Below are positions 18,359 through 23,261 of a stretch of 23,261 bases of DNA, one piece after another. Every line of letters begins with the position of its first letter. The first letter of the stretch is position 1. Source of the stretch: Ophiothrix spiculata (Eukaryota > Echinodermata > Ophiuroidea > Amphilepidida > Ophiotrichidae); the NCBI GenBank assembly GCA_000969725.1, contig JXSR01S015768.1; one strand, written 5' to 3'. The notes beneath the pieces were generated by a model. The model saw only the letters and a list, made by a program, of their open reading frames with translations, searched no databases and was not told the origin of the DNA. Made by a program: the position numbers and the translations under genes.

Positions 18359-19681
18359 CCGTGTTTTCTAATTACCGACCTGTATCATTATTACCATGTA
18401 TTTCAAAAATACTCGAAAGACTTGTTTTTGATAAATGTGTACACTATATAAATAATAATGGGATTCTTAATGAAAAACAATTCGCCCAAACATTCAACAT
18501 GTATGGCAATAGCACAGCTTGTAGACAAAGTAAATACTGCAGTTGAAAATGGTGAAACATCTATTGGAATATTTCTAGATTTATCAAAGGCATTTGATAC
18601 TATTGATCACAAAATTCTTTTATATAAATTAGAACACTACGGATTCCGAGGAGTTGCACTCCAATGGTTTAAAAGCTACCTTACCAATAGAAAGCAATTT
18701 GTCGCTTTTAATAAATGTACATCGGATCTTCAAAATATTGAGTGCGGTGTTCCACAAGGGTCAATTTTGGGCCCCCTCCTATTTATTCTGTACGTCAATG
18801 ATATAACTTATACTTCCAAAATACTTGATTTTATTCTTTTTGCTGATGACACTACTATTTTATTCTCTGATAAAAACATTGTTAATAAAACAAATATCGT
18901 CAATAATGAATTAAAAGAAGTCTCAAATTGGTTCAAAGCGAACAAATTGTCCATCAATGCTTCAAAAACAAATTTTATGATTCTAGGTACATCTTTTATG
19001 ACAAGTAAAATACAAAACGACTTAAAGATTTCACTAAACAATACACAGCTTGATAGAGTTACCAGTACCAAATTTTTGGGAATTTTAGTAGACGAGAATT
19101 TGACGTGGAAAAATCATATTAATTGTACATCAAAAACTATTTCAAGAAATATTGGTGTCATCAACAAACTGAAGCATTTTATTCCTTATAGTATATTACG
19201 GACTTTATATTGTACTCTTATACTTCCATACCTAAATTATGGAGTTGTAATTTGGGGTAAAACATGTAAGAGTTATCTGGACAAAATAGTAAAACTTCAA
19301 AAATGGGCAATAAGATCAATTACCAACTCCCACTTTAGAAGTCATACTGCCCCATTATTCCTCAAATCTAATCTACTTAACATTAATGATATGTATACTC
19401 TGGAACTAGGAGTTTTTACATACAGATTTAGCATCAATGACTTACCGGCTTCATTTAAAGACTACTTTAAAAGAAGGTCTGATATCCATAAATACAAAAC
19501 AAGACATACCAACGATTTGCAATTAACTAACAACAAGAAAGCATTTTCTGACCAATGCATTAGATCGAACGGTCCCGTTTTATGGAACTCTTTGCCCCAA
19601 AATATAAATCGATTAAACATTTCAGAAATCAATTTAAACGCTACCTATTGCAAGCTTACTAGTAACTTTATTTTGAATTAG
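18359..19681 (+). pseudogene. LINE reverse transcriptase, truncated and frameshifted
   Basis: The reading starts VFSNYRPVSLLPCISKILER in one frame to LNEKQF (about 18483) and resumes in another at SPKHSTC. The usual Gly-Phe-Arg before Pro-Lys-His is missing; about eight bases seem deleted. From 18485 the frame is open to TAG at 19679-19681. Motifs in order, as residues of the frame opening at 18458: catalytic Asp in [10 protein letters not shown] (about 41), [10 protein letters not shown] (97-106), FADD (128-131, nt 18839-18850), then [10 protein letters not shown] and [14 protein letters not shown]-terminal region follows with [22 protein letters not shown] and [12 protein letters not shown], the usual tail of Jockey/CR1-type ORF2 proteins. 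The product would copy LINE RNA at the target site; this copy cannot make it. Confidence 0.95.
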
Positions 19682-19870
19682 ACCATCCCACGTCCTTTGA
19701 GCTCATCGTTGTATGTCTTTTTGGTATCTTTTATTTCCTTACTGTTTGATTTATGTTGTGTTATATAGGGGTCGGCTATTTAACGGGCCTTATTGGCCTT
19801 CCAGCCGTCTCCTCCATAAGATTTTATTTGTCTGTCATTTATATGTACTGTTTTATATGGAAATAATAAA

Positions 19871-19893
19871 GTTGAAGTTGAAGTTGAAGTTGA
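19871..19893 (+). repeat. (GTTGAA)n LINE 3' tail
   Basis: Three GTTGAA units and a final GTTGA follow AATAATAAA. It marks the LINE's 3' end, and the following GTG and CAATGG belong to the foldback arm. Confidence 0.9.
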
Positions 19894-20036
19894 GTGCAAT
19901 GGTACAAATATTTCATGAGGTGAAAGATCAAATGCTCCATTCAAACGAGGCGAAGCCAAATTGAATGGGGCATTTGATCTTTCACCGAATGAAATATTTG
20001 TTCCATTGACACGAATAAGAAACATTCATTATTTGT
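19894..20036. repeat. Foldback element with 48-bp inner arms, left outer arm split off by the LINE
   Basis: Left arm 19897-19944 and right arm 19961-20008 are reverse complements at 44 of 48 positions (CAATGG.ACAAATATTTCAT, GGTGAAAGATCAAATGC, CCATTCAA), with a 16-bp loop containing CGAGGCGAAGCC. The right side continues outward through ACAC to TTCATTATTTGT (20025-20036). The matching ACAAATAATGAA lies 1.5 kb to the left, just before the LINE. It appears to be a non-autonomous palindromic element. Opposed open frames here are artefacts of the symmetry. Confidence 0.85.
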
Positions 20037-20626
20037 TTTATATGACAGCTAAATAATTTTTTTTAAAACTAAACAAACCGAGACAACATCTTTGGTACTG
20101 TACATGCCGGCTTTAATGCAACGATGCTTTATGCTTAAACTTTATTAGCAACTTTAAAGTAAATTTACCTTCGTTTACCATTAGAAGTTCATACAAAATG
20201 GTAACAAATAATCAGTACACCACTGGCAAATTCGTAACAAGTTGCACGGGTGTTGTATGGGTAATTGAGAACACAGATAATATGGTGTTTAGTTTAGACC
20301 AAGGAGTTGAAATGTTTGTATTAGCTGAGCTGTAATTGACCTTGTCCATACACTGGTTCAGAAAAATCAAGTACTTAGGAAAACCTAAATTTTGGATATG
20401 GGGTCCTCCTGTCTTACTAATGGATTGCAAATGGAAGAATATGAATACAAGGAGATTTTCATCTCGAAAGCCAAATATGTAGACATCTCCAATATCAAGC
20501 AAATACTTGGTAGTTTTATCACGTTGAATTGTATGAATCTTTAATAGTGACATTTATGCCACATTTGCAGCCCTTTCACCAGCAAAACATGCTTAACCCA
20601 GTTTATTTGTGCATTAAGCAGACATA
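20037..20626. other. Unannotated stretch
   Basis: No recognised gene or repeat. A 113-codon minus-strand open frame (20212-20553) covers much of it but shows no domain, signal peptide or splice context I can support. Confidence 0.45.
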
Positions 20627-20854
20627 GTGTCGGAGGAATTCGAATCAATTTGTCTAGCTTCCTATATATGGACAGACGGACGGTCGGTCAATGTGTTTGT
20701 TAGATGTCAGGTTTGCTTTAGTAGAGCCGGCTTTCTACCAAGGTCCATTTACAATGCACTGACCAGGCAGCTTAAGCGCAGACTTGGATATAGAGGATTT
20801 CCAAAGAGGCCAGTCACTTTACAGGATTTCCACAAAGTGTTAGTTTGTTTGTAG
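20627..20854 (+). CDS. Unidentified 75-codon open frame, possible exon or relic
   Basis: The downstream half (about 20725-20854) looks more coding-like than its surroundings. It is less AT-rich and reads LPRSIYNALTRQLKRRLG, then YRGFPKRPVTLQDFHK, rich in Arg, Lys, Leu and Pro. GTTTGCTTTAG ending at about 20720 could act as an acceptor, making this a terminal exon that ends at the TAG at 20852-20854. There is no good start context and I do not recognise a family. It may instead be a decayed fragment of a mobile-element protein. Confidence 0.25.
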   Translation: MSEEFESICLASYIWTDGRSVNVFVRCQVCFSRAGFLPRSIYNALTRQLKRRLGYRGFPKRPVTLQDFHKVLVCL

Positions 20855-22100
20855 TGGACATTATAAGGCAAAAAAAAGTGTGATAGGCTTTTCTGACCGA
20901 CCAAAAATCCTGCATTAATCGGGTGTTTTCTTTTTACAAATTTTTAATTAAACTTAGTATTTCTAGCACAGAAACTCACAATAATGTGTTAAATTCACTA
21001 TTTTTGTAAATGGTCTATGAATTAAGTAATCTTCGGTGTCACTGAATAAACTGAAACATGACCTTGCCGTTTCATTTACCTTTATAATGCATTGCTTAAA
21101 AAAAATCCCAACCACCCGACCCAACTTAAAATTTCAACCCCAAAAGGACAACACAAGTTTTTATTTGGTCCAACAGGCGCAAGTTTCCATCATGTACAAT
21201 TTTGTTTTTAGATGTGATAGTGGACATTCGATAATCTGATTTAATTAAAGGATTTCCTTGTATTGAGCTTTTGATAATATAGGAAATTATAAGAGAAATA
21301 AATTTAATGGGATATTTATATTTTATTCATTTCCCCCTGAAGCAGTGGTCAATATCAACACCATTTGTGAATATTTATTGAATGTTTTTCAAATCATTTA
21401 TTGACTTAGTGTCTTAAATGGATAACATGGATGCCAACATTTCCTTGGCTGTGGAGTATTCTAGGGTTTCCTGAAATGTGTGCATATTTAAACTTTGCAT
21501 TAACTAAAATTGTTTTTTGCTGATGTTAACTTGAAAAAAAAATGGTTTTATTGACATTAAAGAACTGCCTTGTAACAATATATATTTATAGTGCTTAGTT
21601 ATTCAGTGATAAAGAGAGGCTAATTTCAGTTAAAATTTAAATGAAAATGTAATTAATAAATGCTCAAAATGTTGCTCAGATATGAATATATATGATAACT
21701 TTTACTCAATCATTTTGCAGCTGAATCAATCGAATGGTGTTAGATCTTGTTTTTAAGAAAAAAATTATGCTGCTGCTGAACATATGCAGTGCACCAATAT
21801 TATTACCAAACATACGTGACCGTAGTCAGGAAAGTGGAAATCAACTTTTGTTTTATAAACATCAATTTGTCTAAATGGGACTCATTTTGTCAATTGAACT
21901 CCTTCAAATCTTTTTTTATTGAGGTCAAGTGTAAAATAATCTTTAAAAAATATTTTGAAAAATGACATGTCCTGTCAACGAATCCACACGTTCACTATTT
22001 TGCGAAGAGTATAGACTAGATGAAGAGGAAATTCACTTATGGTATTTACCAAAAGGTCAAATAATAGTGGTATGCTTAGTGCAATTTTGGCCTAATAATA
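20855..22100. other. Unannotated AT-rich stretch
   Basis: No supported gene, repeat array or strong hairpin. Several T/A-rich runs only. Confidence 0.5.
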
Positions 22101-22356
22101 TGTGACCTGCTTCCACGAAACCCGGACAAAGTCGCCAGAGCACTTATGGAGTTACAGCCCAATGAACATATATACCACAAATCACAAGAAAACAAAGGAA
22201 TTTTCAAGGGAAATATTGATCTTCATGGGCAAAAGGATGGGCAATGTTGACAAGTGATACATCATTTTAAAGCTTGTATTTCAGCATTTTTAATATGGGC
22301 AAATCAGAAAAATGATTCTTCCTGACTTTGTCTAGGTATTGTGGGAGCGGGTTACA
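22101..22356. mobile_element. 256-bp TA-flanked MITE (TGTGACC..GGTTACA)
   Basis: The left end reads TGTGACCTGCTTCCACGAAA and the reversed right end TGTAACCCGCTCCCACAATA. Both continue to ACAAAGTC, matching at roughly four positions in five over about 32 bp. TA stands on both sides (22099-22100 and 22357-22358), which suits a Tc1/mariner-type element. The interior is AT-rich without coding capacity. Confidence 0.7.
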
Positions 22357-23261
22357 TATGGTTTAATGCGCCTGGAACATGTTTAACATTGTTACAATAA
22401 GAATGCTTTAGAAAGCATTTTAAATATGGAGTAATTATATGTTGAACTTACTCCAAGAGCAATACTTCAACTGAAAACTTAAATAAGTCAAATATCAGTA
22501 CTGTCAAATATTCTCCTGTGACGTATGGTTTTGGACTCTGGACCATATATGGCCTAGGACCATGCCAGACCAAAATTGCACAAAAGCTGGTTGTTTGTCT
22601 CGACAATATCAATGCCCAATGTCTGTCAATTGTAGACTTTTACAACACTCTTGGAGGTGTGATAGATCATGCAAGGATTTTGCGCATATTTGCTGAAGAC
22701 TAGCATCAAAAGACGTCTGTCAGTGAAATCCTAAAGGAATCTGTATACCAACAGTCTCCATGAATACTTACTTAAATAAACTTGAGTTATAGAAGAAATG
22801 AAATTCGAACGTGTTGTTGATTAATCTAATCTTATCGCACAAGTTAAATTACTGTTAACTATTTCCTAAATGCAGTAGATTGGCCATCACTGCAATCTAT
22901 AAAACAGGGAGGTATATTGTTGAAGATTAGTTAGTACTTCTCAAAAATATATATCTAAAATCGATAAGTGACCAAGCACAATATGTATTTCCGATTTGGA
23001 TGAAAATATTTATTTTACAAATTTCAAATCATAATTAATGTGGTCATTAGTGTGATAGAAGCAAGTACGGTCAGTCTCTGCCTCGAAGTGACCACACACT
23101 TTGTAAATTATGACCAGGATGTGAAGCTAATTGGTAACCTTTTGAACTTGATGCTGATTCATAATTTGGAACAAGATCAGCTTGAGATATTCAGGCGTGG
23201 ATGTATTAAACAAAATTGCAAAGCCAGTATGATACTTCAATACCCTTACCATGGCTGGTTT
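22357..23261. other. Unannotated stretch to the window end
   Basis: A 61-codon open frame at 22518-22703 reads YGLGPCQTKIAQKL and GGVIDHARILRIFAED. It lies in slightly less AT-rich sequence, but it has no start context, splice support or recognised family. Nothing else is supported. Confidence 0.4.

Larger units (their letters stand above)
18359..19893 (+). mobile_element. 5'-truncated non-LTR retrotransposon (LINE), Jockey/CR1-type
   Basis: The insertion starts within the reverse transcriptase coding region, so the first ORF, the endonuclease and the N-terminal part of RT are missing, as usual for abortive reverse transcription. Order: RT fragment (18359-19681), a 3' untranslated region of about 180 bp including GGGCCTTATTGGCCTTCC, an AATAAA at 19865-19870, and a (GTTGAA)n tail. 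The tail replaces poly(A), as in several Jockey, CR1 and L2-group LINEs; the clade is not resolved. There is no ordinary target-site duplication. The flanks instead match the two parts of one foldback arm with about 12 bp lost. Confidence 0.9.

Noticed and set aside
18346-19910. TACAAATA on both sides of the LINE as a target-site duplication
   Set aside because: The right copy starts nine bases after the tail and lies inside the palindrome arm. The foldback alignment explains both flanks better.
20212-20553. 113-codon minus-strand open frame
   Set aside because: No recognisable motif and no supporting signals.
22518-22703. 61-codon open frame ending IFAED
   Set aside because: No start context, splice signals or family; left as a note in the stretch description.

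Overview
This is a stretch of AT-rich animal nuclear DNA. It is mostly intronic or intergenic and densely populated with small mobile elements. No complete protein-coding host gene is visible. Three things point to a metazoan, probably a marine invertebrate: a 5'-truncated non-LTR retrotransposon (LINE) with a Jockey/CR1-type reverse transcriptase and a (GTTGAA)n tail, many short inverted-repeat elements of the kind abundant in marine invertebrate genomes, and short segments flanked by good splice signals. The phylum cannot be told from this sequence, and the placement is inference.

Layout. Positions 1-600 hold a 17-bp inverted repeat pair and a Harbinger-like MITE flanked by TTA. Positions 1329-1830 are a diverged tandem repeat with units of about 145-180 bp. 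A 34-nt microexon-like segment lies at 3299-3332, next to a DR1 nuclear-receptor-type site. From 5.3 to 8.5 kb there are six inverted-repeat structures and a ten-copy 22-bp minisatellite (7569-7787). A strong 55-nt hairpin lies at 9091-9145. A 402-bp foldback with YY1-like ATGGCGG motifs lies at 9811-10212, in an otherwise CpG-poor landscape. Positions 12176-12271 carry three AGGTCA-type half-sites at an exact 32-bp period. From 13.5 to 15.4 kb there is a cluster of possible plus-strand exons. The best is 15291-15358, which reads KEPLPIFLKEDGMGMG in one frame. A foldback at 15415-15532 encloses a decayed tRNA-like sequence on the minus strand.

The only unmistakable protein is the reverse transcriptase at 18359-19681. 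It lies in a LINE (18359-19893) that appears to have landed inside one arm of an older foldback element: 12 bp of the matching outer arm survive just before the LINE, and the rest of the arm follows its tail. The RT frame is broken by a small deletion. The last 3 kb contain an unidentified 75-codon open frame and a TA-flanked MITE.

If the exon-like segments are real, the window is part of a plus-strand gene with long repeat-rich introns and very short exons. I could not name that gene. No convincing new multi-gene system is present. The most interesting material is structural: about eleven different inverted-repeat elements with little shared sequence, the LINE-in-foldback event, the tRNA-containing foldback, and the YY1-motif foldback.
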